Shown: in pieces, positions 44,612 through 52,622 of the stretch
Numbering within the stretch: the first letter of the stretch is position 1
How the letters are laid out: the number at the start of each line of letters is the position of its first letter
NCBI RefSeq assembly: GCF_004803915.1
Contig: NZ_CP039396.1
Span: forward strand, 1,302,001 to 1,366,000
Direction of reading: 5' to 3'
DNA from: Duncaniella dubosii
GTDB lineage: Bacteria; Bacteroidota; Bacteroidia; Bacteroidales; Muribaculaceae
Length of the DNA stretch: 64,000 bases
Notes under the pieces: generated by a model
The model's database searches: none
Seen by the model: only the letters and a program-made list of their open reading frames with translations
Told to the model about the DNA's origin: nothing
Made by a program: the position numbers and the translations under genes

Positions 44612-46499
44612 TATTGTAGAAAACATAAGCGATACACTCCCCGTGATGATGTATCTCCACGGGTTTATGTCGGGAGCCAACGGAGCCAAGCAGAGACAGT
44701 TGCAACGTCAGTTCAAGGGTCGCTACCGGGTGATTGCCCCAGAGCTGGACGCAGATCCCGACAGCTCTCTGGAGGTAATCAACCGCGCCATACGCGAGGA
44801 ACACCCGGAAATAATCATAGGCACCTCGCTGGGAGGCTTCATGGCCCTTGAATGTGAGTCGGGCGATGCCGATGTGGTCATCGTCAACCCCTGTCTTTTC
44901 CCGAAGTCACAGTTAGCCCAATGGGTCGGTGAGGAGCACACATACTTCTGCAAGCGTCTCGACGGCGTTCAGACCTATACTCTGACACAGGCTACTCTCG
45001 ACAAATATGAGCGTTATGACGCCGTGCAGTCGGTGTGTGACAACGCTCCGCGTGTCGCTGCTCTCTGTTCGACAGCTGACGACCTGCTTGGCGACTCGCA
45101 TGTCAAAGCCCTGACAGGCTTGGTATGGGACAGCTTTTTCAAGGTAGTGGACGATTTCGGCCACCAGTGCAAGGATGCCGGGATGACACACCTCTACGAC
45201 CTTCTTGAACTCGTCATCGACCGCCGTCGGAGAATGGGTGGCTCACCAAGGTCATTCAGTGATTTTGAAGAGATGGTACGCACCCGTCCGCAACCCGAAG
45301 TTCCCGGATTCTACCGTCTGACAGTGCGTTCGTATGAACCTGACCAAATGGATTTGAAGCGTGTGTATGTCAACCGGCAAACCGCGGAAGAGGCAGCCTG
45401 TGACCCGATGTCATTTCGCCTGGTAAGACGCAACGGTGATGTTGCAGTACGCATGATGCCGAGTGACCGCAATGTAAAGGTATTCAACCCTGACAGCGCG
45501 GATTATGCTACATTTCATGAGGCTGCGGAGGCAATGAACGGTCTGGTCGGAAATAAAGACATTCTTGATTTCGAGCTAAGACACTACCCCTTCGGTATAA
45601 TGTCGCAGACACAGAGGTATGTGGAATCGTGGATGTATGACTTCCGGGGCTCCCTGATTCAGAAGTCAACCTGTTCACCTGTCCATAACAGACAACCGGG
45701 GATATATGGAAAATTCTTCGGTCATTTACCCGACAGTCTCCCTTACAGAAAAGGCGACATTGTAATCGTATTTGAACCGTTTCCGAATGGTAACCGTACA
45801 TACGCCATGATGGGTGTGATTGCCGAAGAGCCACACACGGTCAAAAAAGGTTACGAATATTACCGTCGGGTGGTGAAGCGTCGCGAGCGTGACGGACTAC
45901 CTGTGAGTGACTGGCTTGACGAAGAGAATTATCCCGGTTATGAGAATGACCGCTATCTGGTTCAGACAGGCTTTTATAATGAAAGCATGAACACTCTGTC
46001 CTATCGTCATCCGATGGAAATTTTCCCGGTGAAGTTTCCGGTGGGCTATGCTATGGTTGATCTGATGATGCAATGGCACTCTCAATATTGCGAACTGAGA
46101 AATAAAGACGAGCATCTTCATGAACGCATAGCGAGGACTCTGGAAAATGAACACCGTAATCGGGTTTATGGCATGGGGCGACGGACACAGGCATGTTTCG
46201 GTATACGTTTCCACATCGCCAAGAGACATCTGTTTGAACATATCGACGAGGTTCTTGCCGATCCGGCTCAGCGTTCCACTCCGTTACCGATAGCCTACCA
46301 TCATACAGGAGAAAAGAAGGTGATGCTCGGAGCTTACCTGACATGGTGGCGTGATAACGGTTACGCCCCTGACGAGTGTGACAAAGAAGAATGGAACGCA
46401 TTTCTGGAGTATAACAATACTTTCAATGTCAGTGATACAAATTTTCAGATCATTGATATAATCAACATGTACACTCAGGAAAACCCGGTATCATTATAG
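44592..46499 (+). CDS. YqiA/UPF0227-like alpha/beta hydrolase fused to an unrecognised domain
   Basis: About 635 residues from the ATG at 44592 (44598 and 44604 are alternatives; the open frame begins at a TTG at 44571). Residues about 15-200 form an alpha/beta hydrolase related to YqiA/YcfP: MMYLHGFMSGANGAKQRQLQ, the nucleophile elbow IIGTSLGGFMAL (Ser about 78) and a late DDFGHQ His. The remaining ~400 residues contain a region (about 270-430, with PYRKGDIVIVFEPF and GKFFGHLPDSLP) that resembles the whole of the next protein, and a C-terminal part not recognised. No signal peptide. An esterase role is plausible; its substrate is unknown. Confidence 0.75.
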   Translation: MTMKMNDIVENISDTLPVMMYLHGFMSGANGAKQRQLQRQFKGRYRVIAPELDADPDSSLEVINRAIREEHPEIIIGTSLGGFMALECESGDADVVIVNPCLFPKSQLAQWVGEEHTYFCKRLDGVQTYTLTQATLDKYERYDAVQSVCDNAPRVAALCSTADDLLGDSHVKALTGLVWDSFFKVVDDFGHQCKDAGMTHLYDLLELVIDRRRRMGGSPRSFSDFEEMVRTRPQPEVPGFYRLTVRSYEPDQMDLKRVYVNRQTAEEAACDPMSFRLVRRNGDVAVRMMPSDRNVKVFNPDSADYATFHEAAEAMNGLVGNKDILDFELRHYPFGIMSQTQRYVESWMYDFRGSLIQKSTCSPVHNRQPGIYGKFFGHLPDSLPYRKGDIVIVFEPFPNGNRTYAMMGVIAEEPHTVKKGYEYYRRVVKRRERDGLPVSDWLDEENYPGYENDRYLVQTGFYNESMNTLSYRHPMEIFPVKFPVGYAMVDLMMQWHSQYCELRNKDEHLHERIARTLENEHRNRVYGMGRRTQACFGIRFHIAKRHLFEHIDEVLADPAQRSTPLPIAYHHTGEKKVMLGAYLTWWRDNGYAPDECDKEEWNAFLEYNNTFNVSDTNFQIIDIINMYTQENPVSL

Positions 46500-46503
46500 A
46501 TGT

Positions 46504-47166
46504 ATGACACTTCCGGATAACCTTACTCACGGTCAGTTTCTTGATCTTGCCGACCGCACTCCGTCGCTTGAAGGGGTGTGGATATACCGTCTGGAGCACA
46601 CCTTCCTGAGCAACGGAGTGGTTTATCCCGAATTTGACATCTACACGAATGAATACCTCTTTCTGACGCTTGAGGATGCTGAGAGGCTCATGCGTGAGAG
46701 TCTTGTCAACCGGGAGGCGACATATCGGTTTATCATCACCCAGCTTCCTGTCGGACGTGACATCGGTGAGGAGACCGGTGCCTCATGGACTTATGGCTCG
46801 AATGGTGTACTTATTGATTCCAGAAGCACGACCACAGGAGATGACACTATCAGGTCATGCTTCTTCGGACGGCACCGGACGCGCATACTGTTCAGGAAAG
46901 GAGACATCGTGGAAGTGGTAGGGCGTGATAGCGTGCGCCTTGCGGTTGTCGCTGACGACGGACCGACCGTCGATCGGTTTTGGGAACGCTACGAAAGGTC
47001 TAAGGACGGTATGGGCTACCATGCCGATGCCAGTGATGACTGCTATTATGTGTTGGACGGACCCGGAGAGTGTTGTCATGACCATGCCGATGCCCTCTCC
47101 CTGATGAAGCCTTGCAGGTCTGTCCCAGAGGAGATCGCTGGTGTATTAAAAAGTTTTATAAAGTAG
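46504..47166 (+). CDS. Stand-alone copy of the domain fused to the preceding hydrolase
   Basis: A 220-residue protein of no known family. It parallels the middle of the preceding protein: IYRL near the start, a TLEDAERLMRESLV helix against FHEAAEAMNGLVG, SWTYGSNGVLIDSRSTT against SWMYDFRGSLIQKSTCS, CFFGRHRTRILFRKGDIVEV against KFFGHLPDSLPYRKGDIVIV. It therefore represents an independent domain. Four bases separate it from the preceding stop. No signal peptide; the role is unknown but is probably linked to the hydrolase. Confidence 0.65.
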   Translation: MTLPDNLTHGQFLDLADRTPSLEGVWIYRLEHTFLSNGVVYPEFDIYTNEYLFLTLEDAERLMRESLVNREATYRFIITQLPVGRDIGEETGASWTYGSNGVLIDSRSTTTGDDTIRSCFFGRHRTRILFRKGDIVEVVGRDSVRLAVVADDGPTVDRFWERYERSKDGMGYHADASDDCYYVLDGPGECCHDHADALSLMKPCRSVPEEIAGVLKSFIK

Positions 47167-47172
47167 AATCAT

Positions 47173-47964
47173 ATGGAAAAACTGAATATCGACGAGGTGA
47201 TGGCATTGCAGATGTCGGGCATGCCCACCTCACAAATAATAAAGACCAACCTTGCGGAGTTTGACCGTCTGTATGACGAAGACCCGCAGCTTGAGGAATA
47301 TATCGCAAAAGCCAATTCGATACTCGACCGGCAGGAAAAACTGGGTATCGTCAGCATTTCGTGTCAGGATTCACGGTTTCCGGACCGCCTGCTTGCCATC
47401 GGTGCCGACTGTCCGGCGGTGATACATTGCAAAGGCAACCTGAAGCTACTTGAAGCCGAAAAAGCTGTGGCTGTAATAGGAGCGCGCTCGGCTGACAAGG
47501 AGGGGAACACGAAAGCTTATCAGCTCGGTGCGGACTATGCCCGGAAAGGGTATGTCGTGGTGAGCGGTCTCGCTCTCGGATGCGATGCTGCCGCCCACCG
47601 TGGCTGTCTTGATGTCAAGGGTGGCACGATAGCTGTCGTGGGAAACGGACTCGACATCACACATCCGCGCGAGAACAAGGTTTTGGAGGATTCAATATTG
47701 CGCAACGGCGGTCTGATGCTGTCGGAACAACCGATAGGCGTCAAGGCCAATCCCACGCGTCTGGTGGCCCGCAACCGCCTCCAGGCTGCACTCTCAGAGG
47801 CTGTGATACTGGCCCAGTGTCCGGCTCAAAGCGGCTCGCTCCACACCATGCGCTTTGCCCGCAAATATGGTAAGGAAAGTCTTGCAGCCACTTTCCGGCA
47901 GCGCACCGAGGCAAATGCCGGCAACTATGACCTTATTGAACAGAATCTTGCAAAACCGATATGA
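47173..47964 (+). CDS. DprA/Smf-like Rossmann-fold protein
   Basis: A 263-residue DprA-family protein. After an N-terminal helical part (1-70) comes the Rossmann-like core (about 75-245): AVAVIGARSADKEGNTKAYQ, GYVVVSGLALGCDAAAHRGC, GTIAVVGNGLDITHPRENKV, LMLSEQPIGVKANPTRLVAR and AVILAQCPAQSGSLHTMRFA. The family binds single-stranded DNA or nucleotides. Housekeeping DprA is usually longer, with a C-terminal winged helix, which is missing here. Such short DprA-like proteins occur in mobile and defence-type loci. Its place inside an unknown operon suggests a DNA- or nucleotide-sensing role (inference). Confidence 0.82.
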   Translation: MEKLNIDEVMALQMSGMPTSQIIKTNLAEFDRLYDEDPQLEEYIAKANSILDRQEKLGIVSISCQDSRFPDRLLAIGADCPAVIHCKGNLKLLEAEKAVAVIGARSADKEGNTKAYQLGADYARKGYVVVSGLALGCDAAAHRGCLDVKGGTIAVVGNGLDITHPRENKVLEDSILRNGGLMLSEQPIGVKANPTRLVARNRLQAALSEAVILAQCPAQSGSLHTMRFARKYGKESLAATFRQRTEANAGNYDLIEQNLAKPI

Positions 47965-47965
47965 T

Positions 47966-48340
47966 ATGATTGATGTAAACGATAAATTTGCGACTCTGCT
48001 TAAAGTCGCCCTCAAAGGCTCGGATAAAGCCTTGCAGCAGGCCTACCGCCATTCGCTCAGAATGATTGCCGAGTATGACCTCGAATACGGACCTGAATCC
48101 CAGCCCCGTGAGCTTGAATTTCGTTGGGAGTGGATTGACGACTACCGTGTGCTGACCGTGCTGACCGACGGAGCGGGCATTCACAGTGATTTCTCACAGA
48201 TACCGGGACTTGACGAATGTATCTGGCTGTTGTATGACGACGGTGCGGCAATAGCCGTCTCAAACGACACTGCCGGCGTCATGCTCAATCACCCCGACAA
48301 ATTCGGTCTACCCTGCGATGTCAGGTTTGAGATTCAATAA
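47966..48340 (+). CDS. Unrecognised island protein
   Basis: A 124-residue protein starting at the ATG at 47966, right after the dprA-like stop, so translational coupling is likely. The open frame extends upstream to 47855 but only inside dprA. The N-terminal half is helical (FATLLKVALKGSDKALQQAY). The second half looks beta-rich (LTVLTDGAGIHSDFSQIPGL, CIWLLYDDGAAIAVSNDTAG). No recognised family, signal peptide or membrane helix. Confidence 0.65.
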   Translation: MIDVNDKFATLLKVALKGSDKALQQAYRHSLRMIAEYDLEYGPESQPRELEFRWEWIDDYRVLTVLTDGAGIHSDFSQIPGLDECIWLLYDDGAAIAVSNDTAGVMLNHPDKFGLPCDVRFEIQ

Positions 48341-48914
48341 ACCATATCCGAACACCATCACATCAGTCAATCTCTCAGCCTGTGACACATCAGGACTGAG
48401 AGATATGTCATATATGTTTTACGGGTGTTGGGATCTGGTGACCGTTGACCTTTCTCCTCTGGATGTCTCAGGAGTTACAACCATGAAGTTCATGTTTGGG
48501 GAATGCCTCAGCCTTAAATCGCTTGACTTGTCGGTGCTCGATACATCAAATGTGAAAGATCTGTCATGGATGTTTCATGAGTGTTGCAATCTTCTACGGA
48601 TAGACTTCAGGAACTTTGGCACTTTAATGGTGGAAGATATGAGCTGGATGTTCTCTTTGTGTCATAGTCTGGCCACTCTTGATCTGAGCATGTTTGACAC
48701 ATCAAGGGTAAAGGATATGTCCCGAATGTTCTACGAGTGTGTCAGTCTTGAAACGGTAGACCTAAGCTCTTTTGATCTTCGTAGAATCGAATCTACGGAA
48801 GAAATGTTCGCTCGCTGCGACAGGCTGCATACAGTCGTCATGAAGAACTGTTCCGACCATACGGTCGAAAGAATAAGTAAGGAGCTGCCTTCATCGGTAA
48901 AAATAATAAGATGA
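48318..48914 (+). CDS. DUF285-like repeat protein closing operon 3
   Basis: A 198-residue protein of about six DUF285 repeats (ACDTSGLRDMSYMFYGCWDL, LDTSNVKDLSWMFHECCNLL) with the C-terminal cap LHTVVMKNCSDHTVERISKE. No signal peptide. The ATG at 48318 overlaps the preceding gene by 23 bases, so the two are probably coupled. It is the third member of the island's cytosolic repeat family, which appears in all three operons. A terminator follows. Confidence 0.78.
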   Translation: MSGLRFNKPYPNTITSVNLSACDTSGLRDMSYMFYGCWDLVTVDLSPLDVSGVTTMKFMFGECLSLKSLDLSVLDTSNVKDLSWMFHECCNLLRIDFRNFGTLMVEDMSWMFSLCHSLATLDLSMFDTSRVKDMSRMFYECVSLETVDLSSFDLRRIESTEEMFARCDRLHTVVMKNCSDHTVERISKELPSSVKIIR

Positions 48915-48978
48915 CATGATTGTTATGTCCCCGGTTGTATCAATATAACCTAAAAGATTGAACCGCTGCGAAAAAGAG

Positions 48979-49022
48979 CGTGTCAGGATAACCTTTACAA
49001 GATTATTCTGACACGTTTTTAT
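48979..49022 (+). terminator. Rho-independent terminator of operon 3
   Basis: CGTGTCAGGATAA (48979-48991) pairs with TTATTCTGACACG (49003-49015) with one mismatch, followed by a T run. It closes the operon from 43730. Confidence 0.8.
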
Positions 49023-49089
49023 ATTGACGCGGTTTCCTGTTCTAACACCGGTAGCCGGATATGTAATTTAGACTTCGAGGACTTTTTCA

Positions 49090-49107
49090 TATATAACTTA
49101 CAAAACC
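49090..49107 (+). repeat. Shared 18-base leader element, copy 2
   Basis: TATATAACTTACAAAACC, identical to 31015-31032, 17 bases upstream of the primase-like gene. Confidence 0.55.
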
Positions 49108-49123
49108 ATCAGTCATTATAGAT

Positions 49124-49888
49124 ATGATCACAAATCCCAATTTCAAGATTGACGTATCCGTCACTGAAAAATGTTACAACTCCAAACCGACTCCTACCGA
49201 CTATCGGCAAATGCGATGGAATAAGACCAAAATGAGTCTTAGTAGCTTCATTTCGATGGTCAGAATGGGTTACAGCTATTGCCATATTTACTATGGGAAC
49301 CTGCGTAGGAAAAATAAATTTCTCTATACGCAAACCATAAGCATTGATGTTGACGATACCGATACAGACCTCGAAACATTCTACCGTCAATGCCAGTTGA
49401 ATCCGACCTTTGCTTACGAGACATTTTCAAATGGTACTGGCGGAAAGTACAGCTATCGTCTGGTATATGTCTTCAAAGAGCGTATTAATATCCGTGCTTT
49501 CGGTGAACTGTATGAGAAAATATGCAGGATGACCAATCTTGACAAGACTAAAGACCATTGCGGTAAAGTCATCACACAGCTCATGAACGGAACTACATAT
49601 GAAGCAAAGGTATTCCGCTCCAACCGGATATATTCGTCAATCACCGACCTTCCTGTCGATGCAACTGAACAGGAACAGATTGTCGCCTACCAACATTCAC
49701 TTCTTCCTGTAGTACCAAACGTTTATAAACCCAGACACTCTTCAGCAATCTATCAACCTAATAATATTAATTCATCAAAATCAAATCAAAAACAATATAA
49801 ATCTAATGACCCGGATTGGAAAAAACAGCTTGAAAGCATCAGTGTCCCTTTGAAGGTTCTTGCAGAGAGCAGACAGGAATTCCTATAG
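49124..49888 (+). CDS. Primase/VirE-N-like replication protein, part before an in-frame TAG
   Basis: Reads 254 residues to a TAG at 49886-49888. The segment TISIDVDDTDTDLETFYRQC, with a DxDD acidic cluster, followed by AYETFSNGTGGKYSYRLVYV resembles the N-terminal catalytic part of primase-like or VirE-N (BT4734-type) proteins of Bacteroidales mobile elements. The match is by eye only. The frame continues open beyond the TAG to 50555 and, after a second TAG, to a TAA at 50633-50635, giving 504 codons in all. It shares its leader with the HTH gene at 31051. Confidence 0.6.
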   Translation: MITNPNFKIDVSVTEKCYNSKPTPTDYRQMRWNKTKMSLSSFISMVRMGYSYCHIYYGNLRRKNKFLYTQTISIDVDDTDTDLETFYRQCQLNPTFAYETFSNGTGGKYSYRLVYVFKERINIRAFGELYEKICRMTNLDKTKDHCGKVITQLMNGTTYEAKVFRSNRIYSSITDLPVDATEQEQIVAYQHSLLPVVPNVYKPRHSSAIYQPNNINSSKSNQKQYKSNDPDWKKQLESISVPLKVLAESRQEFL

Positions 49889-50635
49889 ATTTATGGGAAG
49901 GAACACAGGCTTTTAAGGTGGTCAAAGCTGTCATATAACGAAGCCGGCTATTGTGTCATACCCGAAAATCATCTTTCACTGTTTGTACGTTATCGTAACA
50001 GGCGAGGGGAATGTACGGTCAACCGTTTCCGTGACGGGGAGAAACGTCGTAACCGATTGTTTACCGACGGATGCATCATACGCAAGATAAATCCCGGAGT
50101 AACATTCATGGATCTATTTTTCAATCTGGTTCACAGGGTGTATTTCTACTATGACAATTCCGACGGTGTGTTGTCTGATGAACTTATAGCCCGCAAGGCT
50201 TATGATGTCATGAATTATACCGAGTTCGATGCGATGGAGTTCAAGTCGCTTGACGCAGGGAAGGTCACTACTTCTCCCGGATACTGCCGTGAACACGGTG
50301 TGTCAAGACGATCATATTCCCGGAAGGCTCTTATGTATCAGAATTACGAATCCATACAGGCGTGGTATGAACCTGGGAAATCTGTTACCTCAAACCTGAA
50401 GGAAGCGCGCGACAGAGGGCTTACCGTCAGTCTGTCTACACTCCGACGCTATTGCAAGTTCAACAATATACCTGTCAATCCGGGACATTGCAATATATCG
50501 GAGTGGTATAACCCGGCTGTCTCGGTAAGACTTAACCTACAGACAGCACGGGCATAGGGCATCAAGGTGTCACAGTCGTCCTTATACAAGCACTGCAAGG
50601 ACAACGGCATTCCAACTAAAGGGATGGCAACTTAA
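49889..50635 (+). pseudogene. Continuation of the primase-like gene past two in-frame TAG codons
   Basis: Same frame as 49124-49888. It begins IYGKEHRLLRWSKLSYNEAG with no start codon and shows a basic region (FVRYRNRRGECTVNRFRDGE). It then has two related HTH-like units: SNLKEARDRGLTVSLSTLRR, and LNLQTARA-TAG-GIKVSQSSLYKH. The second TAG (50555-50557) stands where the first unit has Arg, so a sense codon was probably mutated. An ATG-like start for the separate ORF would be at 50057. The end overlaps the 3' end of the integrase by 20 bases. Confidence 0.55.
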
Positions 50636-51950
50636 TCTTGCTCAGCTCCTCACGTAGCCTTGCCGGCATAAAGTGAGCGTAGACTTTCTCGGTTATTTCA
50701 GTAGAGGAATGACCGAGAAGCTGGCTCACCATCGTCATGTCCATACCGTTGTTAAGGCTCAGGACTGCAAAGGTGTGGCGTCCGACATGGAATGTGAGAC
50801 TGAATGATAGTCCCAGTTTTTCACCAATCACATTGAGAGCTTGATTGATACCACGTGTCTTTGTGTTCCTCACACGGTACAGGGCATCTGTGTCATCAAG
50901 GTTAAAGTCATCGTCAAGCAATCCGAAAACAAAGCGATTGTATCGACCTTTCCACTGTTCAAGTATTCCCATAGCCTGGTCGCTTAGGGGTATAACATTC
51001 CTGTTTTTTGTCTTGACCTGTATCTTGTTAAGAGTCCGTTTGTCGAAGTCTATGTCAGACCATTGCAGGGTGATGATGTCAATGACACGCAAACCACAGG
51101 CATATAGGGCAAACAGGAACATCTCGATATATTCCTTTCGTCTCGCTTCCTTATCTTCCGTGTAAAACTTTATAAGACACTCCAGTTCCTTTTTGGAAAG
51201 ATGCTTCACGCTTGACTCATCATTCTTCTGGAGTGATACGGTCTTGATGATTCTCATCTTCTGTATGGCGGCATTGAGAGCCACCGGAATGTATCCCATG
51301 ACCATTGCCTGTTGACAGCCTTTGAGTATAGGGGTCAGGGCATGGTTTATGGTATCGTCACTGTTGTCCTTGATCTCGCGTCTCCACTTTATGTGTGACT
51401 CTATAAGCTCCGTGGAAATCTCGGAGATATAAATGCTGTCGGGTGCATACGTACCGCGTTTTTCCGATTTCAGGAACTCACGGAATATTTTCATGGCGCT
51501 CAGGCCATTGCGATATACACTCTGACCGATTTTATTTCGGTCCAGTTCGTTTTTAAGGAGGTCTGACACATAACTCACAAAATCAATACCTTTGTCCTCG
51601 CGTGTTGTCGGGTGGTCGTCAAGAAGAGCCCTCATGGTCTCTACTGTCAAACGGTCGGGGTGCTTCTCACACCAAGACGCTATCTTGGAGTCAAACTCAC
51701 TGACGCTTTTGGTAAGCCGGCTGTTGATATTGCGATAGTCAGGTCCGTAGCTTGCCCTGACACCGCCACGTCCCTTGTTCTCGTTAGGATTCCAGTCCTT
51801 TTCTTTGACAGAGATCCCGGTAGAGCGTCTGACTGCCACTGATTTGACAGCATATTCAATCTGGACCACCAGAGGGCGATCATTCTTGGTTTGTCTGGTC
51901 TTGTACAACCGGAAATGTCCGGTCGGGAATGGTCTTGCTGCTTTACCCAT
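50616..51950 (-). CDS. Tyrosine recombinase (integrase) of the island
   Basis: A 444-residue phage-integrase-family protein. It has an N-terminal arm domain (about 15-90), a SAM-like core-binding domain (about 120-220), and a catalytic domain with Arg in CGLRVIDIITLQW (about 290), KTKNRNVIPL, HVGRHTF (His388, Arg391), LLGHSS (His414) and nucleophile Tyr424 in TEKVYAHF. All catalytic residues are present. It starts about 100 bases from the right direct repeat and points into the island, as expected for an integrase next to its attachment site. Confidence 0.93.
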   Translation of the reverse strand: MGKAARPFPTGHFRLYKTRQTKNDRPLVVQIEYAVKSVAVRRSTGISVKEKDWNPNENKGRGGVRASYGPDYRNINSRLTKSVSEFDSKIASWCEKHPDRLTVETMRALLDDHPTTREDKGIDFVSYVSDLLKNELDRNKIGQSVYRNGLSAMKIFREFLKSEKRGTYAPDSIYISEISTELIESHIKWRREIKDNSDDTINHALTPILKGCQQAMVMGYIPVALNAAIQKMRIIKTVSLQKNDESSVKHLSKKELECLIKFYTEDKEARRKEYIEMFLFALYACGLRVIDIITLQWSDIDFDKRTLNKIQVKTKNRNVIPLSDQAMGILEQWKGRYNRFVFGLLDDDFNLDDTDALYRVRNTKTRGINQALNVIGEKLGLSFSLTFHVGRHTFAVLSLNNGMDMTMVSQLLGHSSTEITEKVYAHFMPARLREELSKIKLPSL

Positions 51951-52046
51951 GTTGTATGTTCCGTTTCTTTTATTTTAAGCGAATTTACAACAGTTATACG
52001 ACAGTTTATCCCGATTGTTTATATTCTTTTTTTGTCGGTGCGTTAA

Positions 52047-52087
52047 TTTTACGCCAGTTTATTATGCTGTAAAAGGGGGTAAAATGC
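52047..52087 (+). repeat. Right direct repeat (attR-like)
   Basis: Imperfect copy of 30877-30917 (33 of 41 identical), between the integrase start and the hairpin that ends the DUF2795-like gene. Confidence 0.5.
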
Positions 52088-52093
52088 AAGAAA

Positions 52094-52133
52094 AAAGAGT
52101 TGGGCTATCGCGTGGTGCGAAGCTCAACTCTTT
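52094..52133 (-). terminator. Hairpin downstream of the DUF2795-like gene
   Basis: AAAGAGTTGGGCT (52094-52106) pairs with AGCTCAACTCTTT (52121-52133) with one mismatch. On the minus strand a TTTTTT stretch follows. Related to the hairpin at 30731-30768. Confidence 0.65.
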
Positions 52134-52165
52134 GGTATTCTTTGGGTTAATCCTTTTACGTGGGC

Positions 52166-52387
52166 TTAATACTCCTCCTCATTAAACAGAAAGTCTTCTT
52201 TCTGGGGGTAGTCGGGCCAGATGTCTTCGATACATTCGTAGGTGTCGCCTTCATCTTCGATTTCCTGAAGGTTTTCGATTACTTCCATCGGTGCGCCGGA
52301 ACGCATGGCGTAGTCTATGAGTTCTTCCTTGGTGGCGGGCCAGGGTGCGTCTTCGAGTTTTGATGCCAATTCGAGTGTCCAATACAT
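52166..52387 (-). CDS. DUF2795-like small acidic protein
   Basis: A 73-residue protein (MYWTLELASKLEDAPWPATK, then EELIDYAMRSGAPMEVIENL) of a small family widely conserved in Bacteroidota, with a helical body and an acidic end (LFNEEEY). The function is not established. It has its own -7 box and lies outside the right boundary of the island. A remnant of the last codons of a second copy is found at the left boundary. Confidence 0.85.
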   Translation of the reverse strand: MYWTLELASKLEDAPWPATKEELIDYAMRSGAPMEVIENLQEIEDEGDTYECIEDIWPDYPQKEDFLFNEEEY

Positions 52388-52452
52388 GGTGGTAATGTGT
52401 TAGATAAGTGTATATTGTTGATATATTTATGTTCCCACGTTTTTTGTGGGCG

Positions 52453-52460
52453 CAAAGGTA
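52453..52460 (-). promoter_or_regulatory. Putative -7 box for the DUF2795-like gene
   Basis: TACCTTTG on the minus strand, about 66 bases upstream of the start at 52387. Confidence 0.55.
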
Positions 52461-52553
52461 GTCATTTTCTATATATATACAATCGAATTCAATAGGTGAT
52501 TTGTTAAATCTTCTAAACAATCGGCTATAGAAGGCTTTTTGATAAATAATTCT

Positions 52554-52561
52554 TACCTTTG
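52554..52561 (+). promoter_or_regulatory. Putative -7 box for the TonB-dependent receptor
   Basis: TACCTTTG, 62 bases upstream of the start at 52623. No clear -33 element. Confidence 0.55.
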
Positions 52562-52622
52562 CACTTCCTTTTTTCAGACGGCCTACAACCGGTCGCCAAG
52601 ATTTAAAACCAATCTTTAACGT

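Larger units (their letters stand above)
30877..52087. mobile_element. Integrated genomic island, about 21 kb
   Basis: Bounded by 41-base imperfect direct repeats (30877-30917 and 52047-52087, 33 of 41 identical). A tyrosine recombinase begins about 100 bases inside the right repeat, and an HTH protein and a serine recombinase lie just inside the left. DUF2795-like sequence and a related terminator hairpin flank both sides. The content (recombinases, primase-like gene, IS66, unrecognised cargo) differs sharply from the metabolic genes outside. The precise ends and the mobility of the element are inferred. Confidence 0.55.

Noticed and set aside
49886..50557. Reassignment of TAG to a sense codon in the island
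   Set aside because: Other island genes end in TAG at sensible places, and another gene carries an in-frame TGA instead, so ordinary nonsense mutation fits better.
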